In this document: positions 1 through 7,299 of the stretch, piece after piece
Numbering within the stretch: position 1 is the stretch's first letter
Layout: every line of letters starts with the position of its first letter
DNA from: RGIG2041 sp045546315
Lineage (GTDB): Bacteria > Bacillota > Clostridia > UBA1381 > UMGS1253
DNA: 12,379 nucleotides
Assembly (NCBI GenBank): GCA_045546315.1
Contig: JAZQCN010000001.1
Location: forward strand, 1 to 12,379
Direction: 5' to 3'
Made by a program: the position numbers and the translations under genes
Notes under the pieces: model-generated
Databases searched by the model: none
Told to the model about the DNA's origin: nothing
Seen by the model: the letters and a program-made list of their open reading frames with translations, nothing else

Positions 1-2
1 CA

Positions 3-536
3 GAAAAGTATGCGCATGTAACCTTCTTCTTCAACGGCGGCGTTGAAAAGGAATCCGAGGGCGAAGACAGAGCGCTCATCCCTTCCCCGAAGGTTGCAAC
101 CTACGACTTAAAGCCGGAAATGAGCGCCTATGAGGTGGCAGACGAGGCGGTAGCACGCATCGAGTCCGGCAAGTATGATGTAATCGTATTGAACTTCGCA
201 AACTGCGATATGGTTGGTCACACCGGTATTTTTGACTGTGCAAAGGCTGCAGTTGAAGCCGTAGACGAATGTCTCGGCAAGGTGCTTGCTGCTATCGAGA
301 AGATGGGCGGCTGTGCACTCGTTACCGCGGACCACGGTAACGCAGACGAAATGTTTGACGATAATGGCGATGTCGTAACGGCGCACTCCACCAACCCGGT
401 ACCGATGGTCATGGTTGGCTTTGACGGCGCACTCAAGCCGGAGGGCAGACTCGCCGACATCGCACCGACACTTTTAGATATGATGGGGCTTGCAAAGCCG
501 GCAGAAATGACCGGTGAATCCATGTTAGTAAAATAA
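3..536 (+). CDS. gpmI: 2,3-bisphosphoglycerate-independent phosphoglycerate mutase, C-terminal part (5' end outside window)
   Basis: The reading frame is open from the window edge and ends at TAA 534-536, giving 177 residues, about the last third of a family protein of roughly 510 residues. GpmI interconverts 3- and 2-phosphoglycerate in cytosolic glycolysis using two Mn ions. Visible family blocks are VTFFFNGGVE near the start, the NFANCDMVGHTG block, TADHGNADEM with metal-binding Asp-His, and HSTNPVPMV near the C-terminus. This is the alkaline-phosphatase-superfamily fold, not the cofactor-dependent mutase. No T-rich terminator is seen after the stop, so transcription may continue through the palindromic element at 563-688 into gyrA. 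Identity is firm; only the N-terminal catalytic serine region cannot be checked. Confidence 0.96.
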   Translation, partial: EKYAHVTFFFNGGVEKESEGEDRALIPSPKVATYDLKPEMSAYEVADEAVARIESGKYDVIVLNFANCDMVGHTGIFDCAKAAVEAVDECLGKVLAAIEKMGGCALVTADHGNADEMFDDNGDVVTAHSTNPVPMVMVGFDGALKPEGRLADIAPTLLDMMGLAKPAEMTGESMLVK

Positions 537-562
537 AAAGCAGTAAACTGATTGAATCAAAT

Positions 563-688
563 ATTGTAGGGCACAGCCTTCAGGATGTGCCGAAAACACT
601 GCATTTGCGGTGCGCCGGAGTTATCCCTCCACCAAGCTACGCTTGGTCCCCCTCCCTTTAGGCAAGGGAGGCAACCGCACCCTACAAT
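563..688. repeat. Palindromic intergenic element with GTAGGG/CCCTAC ends
   Basis: This element fills most of the gpmI-gyrA spacer. Its ends form a 9-bp inverted repeat, ATTGTAGGG at 563-571 against CCCTACAAT at 680-688. Inside are smaller hairpins: GGCACA/TGTGCC near 570-591, ACCAAGC/GCTTGGT around 632-648 and CTCCCTT/AAGGGAG around 650-670. The GTAGGG edge and the CTCCCT..AGGGAG hairpin recur in the elements at 7022-7299 and 8192-8469, so it belongs to the same mosaic family. It encodes no protein and has no intrinsic-terminator T tract. It may fold in a gpmI-gyrA read-through transcript. Confidence 0.75.
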
Positions 689-759
689 GTATGAAGCTCT
701 CAAGTTTTTAAACCCCGCCGGGAGACAATTTGTTTTCCGCGCAGTATAGGAGGTCAATT

Positions 760-3273
760 ATGGCTGATTATGAAAACCAAACCATCGTCGATCGTGAGCT
801 TTCGGCGGAAATGAAAAAAGCGTACCTCGAGTACGCGATGAGCGTTATCATCGGCAGAGCGCTGCCGGATGTGCGCGACGGCTTAAAGCCGGTACACAGA
901 CGCATTCTGTACACAATGCACGAAGCAGGTCTGACGCCGGATAAGGCGTACAAGAAATGTGCGGCAACGGTCGGCGACGTGCTCGGTAAATACCACCCGC
1001 ACGGCGACGCTTCCGTATACGATGCGCTTGTTCGTCTTGCGCAGAACTTCTCGATGCGCTATCCGCTTGTTGACGGTCAGGGTAACTTCGGTTCCGTAGA
1101 CGGCGACCCGCCGGCTGCTTACCGTTACACAGAAGCGCGTATGAGCAAGATTTCCCTGGAGATGCTGACGGATATCGAAAAGGATACCGTTGACTTTATG
1201 CCCAACTACGACGACAGCCGCAAGGAGCCGTGTGTTATCACCTCGCGCTTCCCGAATCTGCTTGTCAATGGTTCGTCGGGTATTGCGGTTGCAATGGCAA
1301 CCAACATCCCGCCGCACAACTTAACCGAAGTCATTGACGGTATTATTGCAATCATCGACGACCCGAACATCACAATTGATGAGCTGATGAACTATATCAA
1401 GGGCCCGGACTTCCCGACTGCCGGTCTCATTATGGGCAAAAGCGGCATCCGCTCCGCGTACCACACAGGTCGCGGCAGAATCATTATGCGTGCACGCGCG
1501 GTGATTGAAGAATTGAAAAACAATCAGCAGCAGATTATCGTTACGGAAATCCCGTATCAGGTCAACAAGGCAAAGCTCGTTGAGAAAATCGGCGAGCTGC
1601 AGAGAGATAAGCGCATAGAGGGCATTGCCGAGGTGCGCGACGAGTCCGACCGTGAGGGTATGCGTATTGTCATCGAGGTAAAGCGCGACGGCAATGCAAG
1701 CGTCATTTTAAATCAGCTGTATAAGTTTACGCAGATGCAGGAAAGCTTCTGTGTGAATATGATTGCACTCGTCAATGTAACCGAGCCGAAGCTGTTAAAC
1801 CTGCGCCAGGTGCTCGACCACTACATTGACTTCCAGAAGGATGTCATCATCCGCAAAACGAAATACAACCTCAAAAAGGCACTCGAGCGTGAGCACATCC
1901 TGCTCGGCTTGAATATTGCCATCGACAATATCGACGAGGTTATCAATACCATCCGCTCCGCTAAGGAAGGCGTGGCAGAGGCAAAGCAGCTGTTGATGGA
2001 GCGCTTCGCACTCTCCGACGAGCAGGCACAGGCCATCGTAGATATGCGCCTTGGTCGCCTGAGCGGCTTGGAAAGACAAAAGATTCACGATGAATTGCTT
2101 CAGGTGCAGGATTCCATCCGCTACTATAACGAGGTACTTGCTGACGAATCTCTCGTGCTGAGCATCTTAAAGGATGACTTAAACAACATCCGCGAAAAGT
2201 ACGGCGACGACCGCCGCACGGAGATTACCGCATCGTACGACGATATCGACGATGAGGACTTAATCGAAGAAGAGGATGTTGCCATCACCTTCACGCACTT
2301 CGGCTATGTAAAGCGCGTCCCGGTAGATACATACCGCTCGCAGCGCCGCGGCGGTACGGGCATCAAGGCACAGCAGGTGCGCGACGAGGACTTCGTTGAA
2401 AATATTTTAACCACCTCGACGCACAACCACATCCTGTTCTTCACAAACAAGGGCAGAATGTTCAAGCTTAAGGGCTATCAGATTCCGGAAGCCGGCAGAG
2501 CCTCGAAGGGTACGGCAATCGTAAATCTGTTAGAGCTCGATGCAGAAGAAAAGGTTTCCGCAATGATTACCCTGCGCGAGTTTTCCGAAGACCAGTTCCT
2601 CACCTTCGTGACCAAGAACGGTATCATCAAGCGCTCTATCCTCTCCGAGTATGATACAAGCCGCAAAAACGGCTTCAGAGCAATTAACTTAGACGAGGAT
2701 GACGAGGTAATCGCTGTCAACCTCACCGACGGCACAAAGGAAATCATCGTCGGCACGACAAACGGTATGGCAATCCGCTTCACGGAAGAGGATGCCCGCG
2801 TTATGGGCAGAACGGCGCACGGTGTGCGCGCAATCCGCCTCGTGGGTGACGATAAGGTTGTCGGCGTATGTATTGCTGATGAAAACTCGAAGCTGCTCGT
2901 TGTTTCCGAAAACGGCTACGGTAAAAAGACCGATTTCGACGAATATAAGTGCCAGAACCGCGGCGGTAAGGGTGTACTCACCTACAGAATTACCGAGCAG
3001 ACCGGTAAGGTTGCCGGACTCAAGGCGGTAACGGATGAAATCGATGTTATGCTGATTACGGATGCAGGCGTAATCATCCGTATGCATACCGACGAAATCA
3101 GCACCTATTCGCGCGTAACCAAGGGCGTACGCCTGATGCGCTTAAAGGACGGCGTAAAGATTGTATCTCTCGCCGCTACAGACCGCGAGGAGCCGGAGGA
3201 GGAAGAAACCGAAGCAACAGAGGGTGCAACCGAAGTTGTTGAAGTTGAAGCTTCCGAAGCTACAGAAGAGTAA
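760..3273 (+). CDS. gyrA: DNA gyrase subunit A
   Basis: 837 residues, a normal GyrA length. Gyrase A2B2 introduces negative supercoils using ATP; GyrA carries the DNA-breaking tyrosine. The start ATG at 760 follows AGGAGG at 748-753 with a 6-nt gap; an upstream in-frame TTG at 730 lacks such a site. Residues 1 to about 500 are the breakage-reunion domain: KYHPHGD quinolone region (Ala84, Asp88) and catalytic Tyr123 in AAYRYTEARM. The C-terminal domain opens with the GyrA box QRRGGTG at 528-534, which separates GyrA from ParC. A glutamate-rich tail covers about 808-837, comparable to the acidic tail of E. coli GyrA. Ala replaces the usual Ser/Thr at position 84. No gyrB lies beside it. No convincing own promoter was found. 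Confidence 0.98.
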   Translation: MADYENQTIVDRELSAEMKKAYLEYAMSVIIGRALPDVRDGLKPVHRRILYTMHEAGLTPDKAYKKCAATVGDVLGKYHPHGDASVYDALVRLAQNFSMRYPLVDGQGNFGSVDGDPPAAYRYTEARMSKISLEMLTDIEKDTVDFMPNYDDSRKEPCVITSRFPNLLVNGSSGIAVAMATNIPPHNLTEVIDGIIAIIDDPNITIDELMNYIKGPDFPTAGLIMGKSGIRSAYHTGRGRIIMRARAVIEELKNNQQQIIVTEIPYQVNKAKLVEKIGELQRDKRIEGIAEVRDESDREGMRIVIEVKRDGNASVILNQLYKFTQMQESFCVNMIALVNVTEPKLLNLRQVLDHYIDFQKDVIIRKTKYNLKKALEREHILLGLNIAIDNIDEVINTIRSAKEGVAEAKQLLMERFALSDEQAQAIVDMRLGRLSGLERQKIHDELLQVQDSIRYYNEVLADESLVLSILKDDLNNIREKYGDDRRTEITASYDDIDDEDLIEEEDVAITFTHFGYVKRVPVDTYRSQRRGGTGIKAQQVRDEDFVENILTTSTHNHILFFTNKGRMFKLKGYQIPEAGRASKGTAIVNLLELDAEEKVSAMITLREFSEDQFLTFVTKNGIIKRSILSEYDTSRKNGFRAINLDEDDEVIAVNLTDGTKEIIVGTTNGMAIRFTEEDARVMGRTAHGVRAIRLVGDDKVVGVCIADENSKLLVVSENGYGKKTDFDEYKCQNRGGKGVLTYRITEQTGKVAGLKAVTDEIDVMLITDAGVIIRMHTDEISTYSRVTKGVRLMRLKDGVKIVSLAATDREEPEEEETEATEGATEVVEVEASEATEE

Positions 3274-3288
3274 TTTCATATTCCATAA

Positions 3289-3332
3289 CACACACAAAAA
3301 AAGGATGCAATCGCATCCGTTTTTTGTGTGTG
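3289..3332. terminator. Bidirectional intrinsic terminator after gyrA
   Basis: A 20-bp stem (3289-3308 with 3313-3332, one A-G mismatch) and 4-nt loop AATC. The core is GGATGC/GCATCC, flanked by an A7 run and a T6 run, then CACACAC/GTGTGTG. It starts 16 nt after the gyrA stop. A/T runs on both sides let it end transcription from either strand, including the candidate minus-strand RNA started at 3420-3448. The core and T run recur at 4087-4109. Confidence 0.9.
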
Positions 3333-3414
3333 GCGCAGTCTGTGTCGCAGCAGTAAGACATGTGTTAAAAGAACCTAAATTTCTCCATTATGTTTTGCAT
3401 ATGTTCATCTTTAG
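3289..3414 (-). ncRNA. Candidate small RNA antisense to the gyrA-xre spacer
   Basis: A strong minus-strand promoter (3420-3448) and the bidirectional terminator (3289-3332) would bound a transcript of about 125 nt. Reading frames inside are only 7-11 codons and have no ribosome site, so a non-coding product is more likely. No known RNA family was recognised. This is inference from promoter and terminator placement only. Confidence 0.35.
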
Positions 3415-3419
3415 AACCT

Positions 3420-3448
3420 ATTATAGCACACTCATATGATAAAATCAA
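3420..3448 (-). promoter_or_regulatory. Sigma-A-type promoter on the minus strand, facing the gyrA terminator
   Basis: On the minus strand TTGATT (plus 3443-3448) and TATAAT (plus 3420-3425) are separated by 17 nt, with TGC just before the -10 (extended -10). Predicted start is near 3413. No protein gene follows on this strand before the terminator at 3289-3332. It overlaps the control region of the plus-strand xre gene. Confidence 0.55.
3437..3445 (+). promoter_or_regulatory. Possible extended -10 promoter of xre gene
   Basis: TG at 3437-3438, one base, then TAAAAT at 3440-3445, giving a start near 3452 and a leader of about 35 nt. No good -35 is present. An alternative is TTGCAT (3395-3400) with TATTAT (3419-3424) at 18-nt spacing. 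Either choice overlaps the minus-strand promoter at 3420-3448, so the two directions could compete. Confidence 0.35.
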
Positions 3449-3486
3449 GTAAAAGTTCAGCTTTATAACTTTATGTGGGGTGCTGC

Positions 3487-3723
3487 ATGAAAATTTATTG
3501 GCATAATGGGCGAAAAAACATTGTCGGAGAAAACTTAAAAAAGATTAGAAAAGAAAAAAATCTAACACAAAACGATGTGGCAGCTAAAATGCAACTTCTT
3601 GGACATTCTTACGACAGGCTCACCGTACTCAGAATTGAAAATGGTCTTCGTTTTGTACCGGACTATGAAATCAAGCTTCTTTGCGAAGCACTGAATGTCA
3701 CATATGAAATGTTATTAGGATAA
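3487..3723 (+). CDS. Small Xre-family helix-turn-helix regulator
   Basis: 78 residues, almost only a DNA-binding domain. After a short aromatic start (KIYWHNG), residues about 14-76 form a Cro/C1-type HTH_3 fold: NLKKIRKEKNLTQNDVAAK, then the recognition region with VLRIENG, then LCEALNVTYEMLLG. ATG 3487 is chosen because GGGGTG precedes it by about 5 nt; an upstream in-frame GTG at 3475 has no ribosome site. The gene uses many AT-rich codons (AAA, ATT, TTA), unlike gyrA beside it. No antitoxin or toxin partner, integrase or phage gene lies next to it. Autoregulation through its overlapping promoters is plausible, but the target genes are unknown. Confidence 0.88.
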   Translation: MKIYWHNGRKNIVGENLKKIRKEKNLTQNDVAAKMQLLGHSYDRLTVLRIENGLRFVPDYEIKLLCEALNVTYEMLLG

Positions 3724-3737
3724 TTTTATGTGTAGGA

Positions 3738-3761
3738 GCGATTCACGAATCGCCCTTTTAT
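3738..3761 (+). terminator. Weak terminator or short palindrome after xre
   Basis: GCGATTC (3738-3744) and GAATCGC (3747-3753) form a 7-bp stem 14 nt after the xre stop, followed by CCTTTTATT. The palindrome resembles the sequence around 8470-8487 and is edged by GTAGGA, so it may be a member of the GTAGGG family that also acts as a terminator. Confidence 0.4.
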
Positions 3762-3780
3762 TCTCCAAAAAATTCTATAT

Positions 3781-3960
3781 GTACTTTTGTGACCAAAAGT
3801 ACCAAAAGTCTCGGGGGTTCGGATTCCCCCGGACCCCTAAAACCGCTTAGGGGGTAGCGAAGCGGCCGACGCGGTAGTGAATGACAGTCCGGTGGACTGT
3901 CAGAGCCGCAGCGAGACTCGCCGTCCCCTATAAGAATCCCCTGCTCCGTTGCCGGTAGTT
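3781..3960. repeat. Multi-hairpin element, unknown family
   Basis: A run of separate palindromes with no gene. GTACTTTTG (3781-3789) pairs perfectly with CAAAAGTAC (3794-3802) across loop TGAC. GGGGG/CCCCC sits at 3813-3830, CCGCTT/AAGCGG at 3843-3865, and GACAGTCC (3883-3890) pairs with GGACTGTC (3894-3901). GCGG and CCGC around the last hairpin could stack on it. The intrinsic terminator at 3966-3990 follows in plus orientation. It may be a mobile palindromic repeat or a structured RNA domain; the sequence alone does not decide. Confidence 0.55.
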
Positions 3961-3965
3961 TGTAT

Positions 3966-3998
3966 AAGACGATAGTTTTATCGTCTTTTTTTATTTTT
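3966..3998 (+). terminator. Intrinsic terminator, plus strand
   Basis: AAGACGATA (3966-3974) pairs with TATCGTCTT (3979-3987) over a GTTT loop, followed by an uninterrupted T run and TATTTTT. The T tract is only on the plus side, so it would end xre read-through or a transcript of the multi-hairpin element. Confidence 0.85.
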
Positions 3999-4013
3999 AG
4001 CAAAATAAACCGA

Positions 4014-4075
4014 TACACAAATTCAAACCAACATCGTAGAGACGGATGCCACATCCACCCGTAATTTTTGCATAA
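4014..4075. repeat. Degenerate copy of the GTAGGG hairpin element
   Basis: The order CACAAA-TCAAA-CATCGTAG, then a short hairpin insert, then CCCG-AATT and TGC near the end matches the more regular copies at about 7227-7290 and 8397-8460, with several changes. It suggests an old member of the same family. No gene is present. Confidence 0.5.
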
Positions 4076-4078
4076 ATT

Positions 4079-4110
4079 AAAAAAACGGATGCAATCGCAT
4101 CCGTTTTTTT
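4079..4110. terminator. Bidirectional terminator of the anSME-sulfatase operon
   Basis: A perfect stem: A7 plus CGGATGC (4079-4092), loop AATC, then GCATCCG plus T7 (4097-4110). It begins 6 nt downstream of the sulfatase stop on the minus strand and has U tracts in both directions, so it insulates the operon from plus-strand transcripts. The core GGATGCAATCGCATCC is identical to that of the gyrA terminator. Confidence 0.92.
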
Positions 4111-4115
4111 GTATG

Positions 4116-5714
4116 TTACTCTTTTTCCGGCTTCGGCGTATTGTAATACTCGCCATAGCTTGCTTTAACCTCTTTGCCGATGCAAAATTCCTGATAGCCT
4201 GCATCCAATCCCGCCTGCTCGATACGCTCTACCTCTGTCCAGCTGGACAGCGGATGTGCAATGTCGAAATCTTGCAGCCAATGCGGGTCCTTTTTCGCAA
4301 GTCCCGCCTTTACCTCCGGCGTCACATCGTGCGCCTCTATGCGCACTCTGCCTTTCGTAAGCACCATATAATCAATCGTGTGCATTAAGAATTTCTTCTC
4401 AATTTCCGCATATTCCGGCTTACCTGCAAGGTTTGTCATTTCGCGCGTGTCATTGATTCTGTCAAACATACAAGCGCGGTTTACAAACGGATAGTAGATA
4501 TAAGTATACTGCTTATCCACAAGCGTCTTGGTGGCATCGGAAAATTCGCTCATATTGACCTCGCGCTCCGGCACAGCACCGGTTGCAAGACCAAGCATCG
4601 AGCGCGAAAGTCCGAACCTGCGTGTATCGCCTGCAATATCCAATGCAGTCGCGCCGATGTCCAGGTTGCCGCAAAGCGCATCACAGCGTGTACCCTTCTT
4701 AAGTTCCGGATGATTTGCAATAATCATCGGGATAAACAGCTGCGCCTTGTACGGCCACGGGCCCTTTGTCACCATATTATAATCGTGCTCCACACTACCG
4801 TGGTCAGAAGTGAAGATAATGGTTGTATTTTCATATACACCGTTATCCTTCAGCGCCTGCACAATTCTGCCGACCTGCTTGTCTACTTCCACAATCATTT
4901 CGCAATAACGCACGCGCTCTTTCATTCGCTCTGCAATGGTTGCCGGCGCATGGGCAAGCTGCTCCGGCGTATTCAAATACGCTCTGCGATAAAGCTCCAC
5001 CGGCGGAATATCCTCGTCCGGGCGCTCCTGCAAAATGATGTCCGGAATTTTTTCTTCGTCTACCGTTCCCTTAACCGATCTCGGCGGGATATGCGGCCCA
5101 TGCGGCTCCATAAAGCCGCAGTACAGATAAAATGGTGCATTTTCCTCCTCGGGCGCAAAACCGTTCGGTGCTTTACCCGTTTTTGTATAACTTTCAATAA
5201 ATTCGATCGCACAGGTTGCGCTCCACACATCGTAGAAATCCTCGTCCGGATGCTTATAATAGCTTTCCTCATCTCTCTCGAACAGGCTTTTTGCCTCCGG
5301 ATGCTTTGCCATAAATTCTCTTCTGTAATCGCACTTATCCGGTGCGTGGCTGCCGATGTATCTTTTCATATAGCGGTGTCCGAAGCTGTCCGCAAACGGA
5401 CAATGGTCATAGCAGCCGACCGCCGCCGTCATATACCCCGCCGCATTTAAGCGCTCCGGCAAAAAGTCGCAATCGTCTCTTACCGGAATCTTATTTGTCC
5501 AGGCATCATGGCGCGACACGTGCTCGCCGGTCAAAAAGGACATTCTCGCCGGTGCACACACCGTCGATGCCGTGATGGCGTTATCAAACACAACACCGTC
5601 TGCCGCAAGCGCGTCAAGGTTCGGTGTCGGGATAAAATCCGCCCCATAGGCATTTAAAAAGTCCGGACGAAGCTGGTCGCACATAATCACTAGAACATTT
5701 CTTTTGTTGCTCAT
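4116..5714 (-). CDS. Type I (formylglycine-dependent) sulfatase, cytoplasmic
   Basis: 532 residues of the alkaline-phosphatase-superfamily sulfatase family, which hydrolyses sulfate esters. Metal ligands Asp13-Gln14 (MCDQLR) lie near the N-terminus. The sulfatase signature is Cys53-Ala-Pro-Ala-Arg57 with LTG at 61-63, so Cys53 should become formylglycine. EPHGPH (about 203-208) and SDHG with Asp304-His305 supply the second metal block, and Lys317/Lys323 lie just after. ATG 5714 follows AAGGAGAGGG, which lies inside the end of the anSME gene; upstream in-frame extension overlaps that gene and lacks support. There is no signal peptide, so it acts on imported substrate. The substrate is unknown: choline-sulfate, aryl-sulfate or sulfated-sugar esterases all share these motifs. 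Confidence 0.94.
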   Translation of the reverse strand: MSNKRNVLVIMCDQLRPDFLNAYGADFIPTPNLDALAADGVVFDNAITASTVCAPARMSFLTGEHVSRHDAWTNKIPVRDDCDFLPERLNAAGYMTAAVGCYDHCPFADSFGHRYMKRYIGSHAPDKCDYRREFMAKHPEAKSLFERDEESYYKHPDEDFYDVWSATCAIEFIESYTKTGKAPNGFAPEEENAPFYLYCGFMEPHGPHIPPRSVKGTVDEEKIPDIILQERPDEDIPPVELYRRAYLNTPEQLAHAPATIAERMKERVRYCEMIVEVDKQVGRIVQALKDNGVYENTTIIFTSDHGSVEHDYNMVTKGPWPYKAQLFIPMIIANHPELKKGTRCDALCGNLDIGATALDIAGDTRRFGLSRSMLGLATGAVPEREVNMSEFSDATKTLVDKQYTYIYYPFVNRACMFDRINDTREMTNLAGKPEYAEIEKKFLMHTIDYMVLTKGRVRIEAHDVTPEVKAGLAKKDPHWLQDFDIAHPLSSWTEVERIEQAGLDAGYQEFCIGKEVKASYGEYYNTPKPEKE

Positions 5715-5716
5715 AG

Positions 5717-6838
5717 TTACCCTCTCCTTCTGTTCATATACATTCTCTGTTGATTTGCAAGTGCCGACAGTGTCGGACCGCATTTTTCCAAAAACGCTTT
5801 GTAGCCGCAAAAGCTGCCGCTTGCATCGATGCAGATTTCCTTGCGCATACGCTTGCAGTTGCCGCCGCAAAAGCCCTTGTATGAGCACGCCTCGCAAAGC
5901 GCAGGCAGCGAAAGCGGCGCTCTGTGCACAAATGCATCAATCACCGGCGACGATAAAATATCACACAGCCTCTGCTCGGCGAGATTACCGAGCTTATATT
6001 CGTCTACGCAGTAAAAGTCGCACGGATATACACTGCCGTCCCCCTCTACTACCAGCTGTGCGCGGCACTTGCCGTCCAGACCGCAGCCTGTGGGGACCTT
6101 TAAAATCAACTGATTTACAACATCGTCAAACAGCTTGACACTTCTGTAGCTGCCTTTGCTATAGTCCTTATACCAATAGCCGAATAAATCTATATAAAAC
6201 TCCGCAAACCGCTTCGGTGTCAAGGCATAATCCGAAAACTCCTCCATAAAACCGATGCACGGCGTAAACTGCACATAATCAATGCCAAGCTTCACGAGCT
6301 GGTTCCACACCTTGCCCGGGTGCCGCGCCACGAAATTGGTCAGCGTGCATAAGACATTAAACTCCACCTTATGCTTTTTTAAAAGCGCAATCGCATTTGT
6401 AACCTGCTTGTAGGTGCCCTCCCCTGCCGCATCGATGCGGGTCGCGTTGTGCATCTCAGGCAGCAAATCGCAGGAAATGCCAACCAAAAAATTATTTTCT
6501 TTTAAAAATGCACACCACGCATCATCTAACAAAATGCCGTTTGTCTGCAAAGCATATGCCGTTTTGATGCCCTTCCACCTTGCCGTCACGGAAACGAAAT
6601 ATTTAAAATACTCCAGCCCGGCAAGCGTAGGCTCACCGCCCTGAAACGCGAAGCTGACGCGGTCGCCGCTCGACAAATCCGCTTCCATGTTTGCAAGCAT
6701 TGCATCTACGGTTGTATTTTGCATTCTGCCCGCATTTTTAAAAGCGCGCGCATTTGCCACATCCTCATAAAAGCAATATTTACAGCGCATATTGCACGCA
6801 GACGATGCCGGTTTAATCATAATATTAACGCTTTTCAT
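5717..6838 (-). CDS. Anaerobic sulfatase-maturating enzyme (radical SAM/SPASM)
   Basis: 373 residues, close to the characterised Clostridium perfringens anSME (about 370). It oxidises a Cys or Ser of a sulfatase to formylglycine without oxygen. Cys15, Cys19 and Cys22 form the CX3CX2C site for the SAM-cleaving 4Fe-4S cluster, and GGEP is at 67-70. The SPASM region holds Cys252, 258, 273, 315, 318, 324, 328 and 344, the full set for two auxiliary clusters. Asp274 follows Cys273, matching the proposed catalytic base of the C. perfringens enzyme (Asp277). ATG 6838 follows GGAG at about 9 nt; a TTG five codons upstream is less likely. Its TAA is 2 nt from the sulfatase ATG, so the two are translationally coupled and the neighbour is the obvious substrate. 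Confidence 0.96.
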   Translation of the reverse strand: MKSVNIMIKPASSACNMRCKYCFYEDVANARAFKNAGRMQNTTVDAMLANMEADLSSGDRVSFAFQGGEPTLAGLEYFKYFVSVTARWKGIKTAYALQTNGILLDDAWCAFLKENNFLVGISCDLLPEMHNATRIDAAGEGTYKQVTNAIALLKKHKVEFNVLCTLTNFVARHPGKVWNQLVKLGIDYVQFTPCIGFMEEFSDYALTPKRFAEFYIDLFGYWYKDYSKGSYRSVKLFDDVVNQLILKVPTGCGLDGKCRAQLVVEGDGSVYPCDFYCVDEYKLGNLAEQRLCDILSSPVIDAFVHRAPLSLPALCEACSYKGFCGGNCKRMRKEICIDASGSFCGYKAFLEKCGPTLSALANQQRMYMNRRRG

Positions 6839-6875
6839 CCAACCGCTCTCCAATGCAATCCGTTTTCTTGTCTTT

Positions 6876-6884
6876 ATAATAGCA
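6876..6884 (-). promoter_or_regulatory. Extended -10 promoter of the anSME-sulfatase operon
   Basis: On the minus strand TGC followed directly by TATTAT (plus 6876-6884) gives an extended -10. The -35 position shows only a weak TATCTT at 17 nt. The predicted leader to ATG 6838 is about 31 nt. It is the only reasonable promoter seen between the gene and the repeat at 6990. Confidence 0.45.
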
Positions 6885-6989
6885 CAAACCCGTTGTAAAA
6901 GATATATATTTTTCGCTAAAAAAAGTGTAATTTTGTAAACAACCCTTCAAGCACCCAAATGGATTGTATAAATAAAATAACGACAACAC

Positions 6990-7021
6990 CGTAGGGGCGG
7001 GGCTTGCTCCGCCCGCAATTC
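6990..7021. repeat. GTAGGGGC hairpin element
   Basis: GTAGGGGCGG leads into a GGGCGG/CCGCCC hairpin, ending in GCAATTCCTGCGC. The same edges with another hairpin interior occur at 7249-7288 and 8419-8458. The 504-bp gap 6839-7342 otherwise holds the anSME promoter, the direct repeat at 7022-7299 and a terminator. Confidence 0.6.
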
Positions 7022-7299
7022 CTGCGCAAACCTGAGGCAATGATAAATCATTGCCCTACGAACACGGGTTAAATATGTGCGAAAATGGCACAAATCCACG
7101 GCGGCATCGTAGGGTGCCGGATTTATCCGCGCCGTGAATATGGCACAGTCCCGCGGAGAACGAACAAACTCCCTCCGTCTTTTGCTACACAAAATCCACC
7201 TCCCTCGACGAGGGAGACAAGAACACCACACAAACTCAAATCAGCATCGTAGGGGCTGGCATCCTTGACAGCCCGCAATTCCTGCGCAAACAAAAAGGG
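7022..7299. repeat. Left copy of 278-bp direct repeat
   Basis: It aligns without gaps to 8192-8469 at a constant offset of 1170 bp, with about 12 differences. It is a mosaic of hairpins: GGCAATGA/TCATTGCC, a CGGATTTATCCG palindrome, CTCCCTC/GAGGGAG and GGCTG/CAGCC. GTAGGG or CCCTAC marks several boundaries. A minus-strand open frame runs through it and through the other copy, but has no ribosome site or family and is judged non-coding. Confidence 0.9.

Noticed and set aside
683..688. TACAAT as the gyrA -10 box
   Set aside because: No acceptable -35 lies 16-18 nt upstream, and the hexamer is part of the inverted-repeat edge of the intergenic element.
3475..3723. xre with the GTG start at 3475, or as part of a toxin-antitoxin pair
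   Set aside because: The GTG lacks a ribosome site, and no small partner gene lies on either side.
4710..5450. 246-residue plus-strand reading frame
   Set aside because: Antisense to the sulfatase, whose catalytic motifs are clear; the product is low in recognisable features.
5715..5897. Longer start for the sulfatase
   Set aside because: The extension lies wholly inside the anSME gene and the family N-terminus starts at the ATG at 5714 behind a strong ribosome site.
6947..7231. Minus-strand reading frame similar to one at 8093-8401
   Set aside because: The similarity is only that both lie in the 278-bp direct repeats; there is no ribosome site, the ends differ and the content is hairpins.
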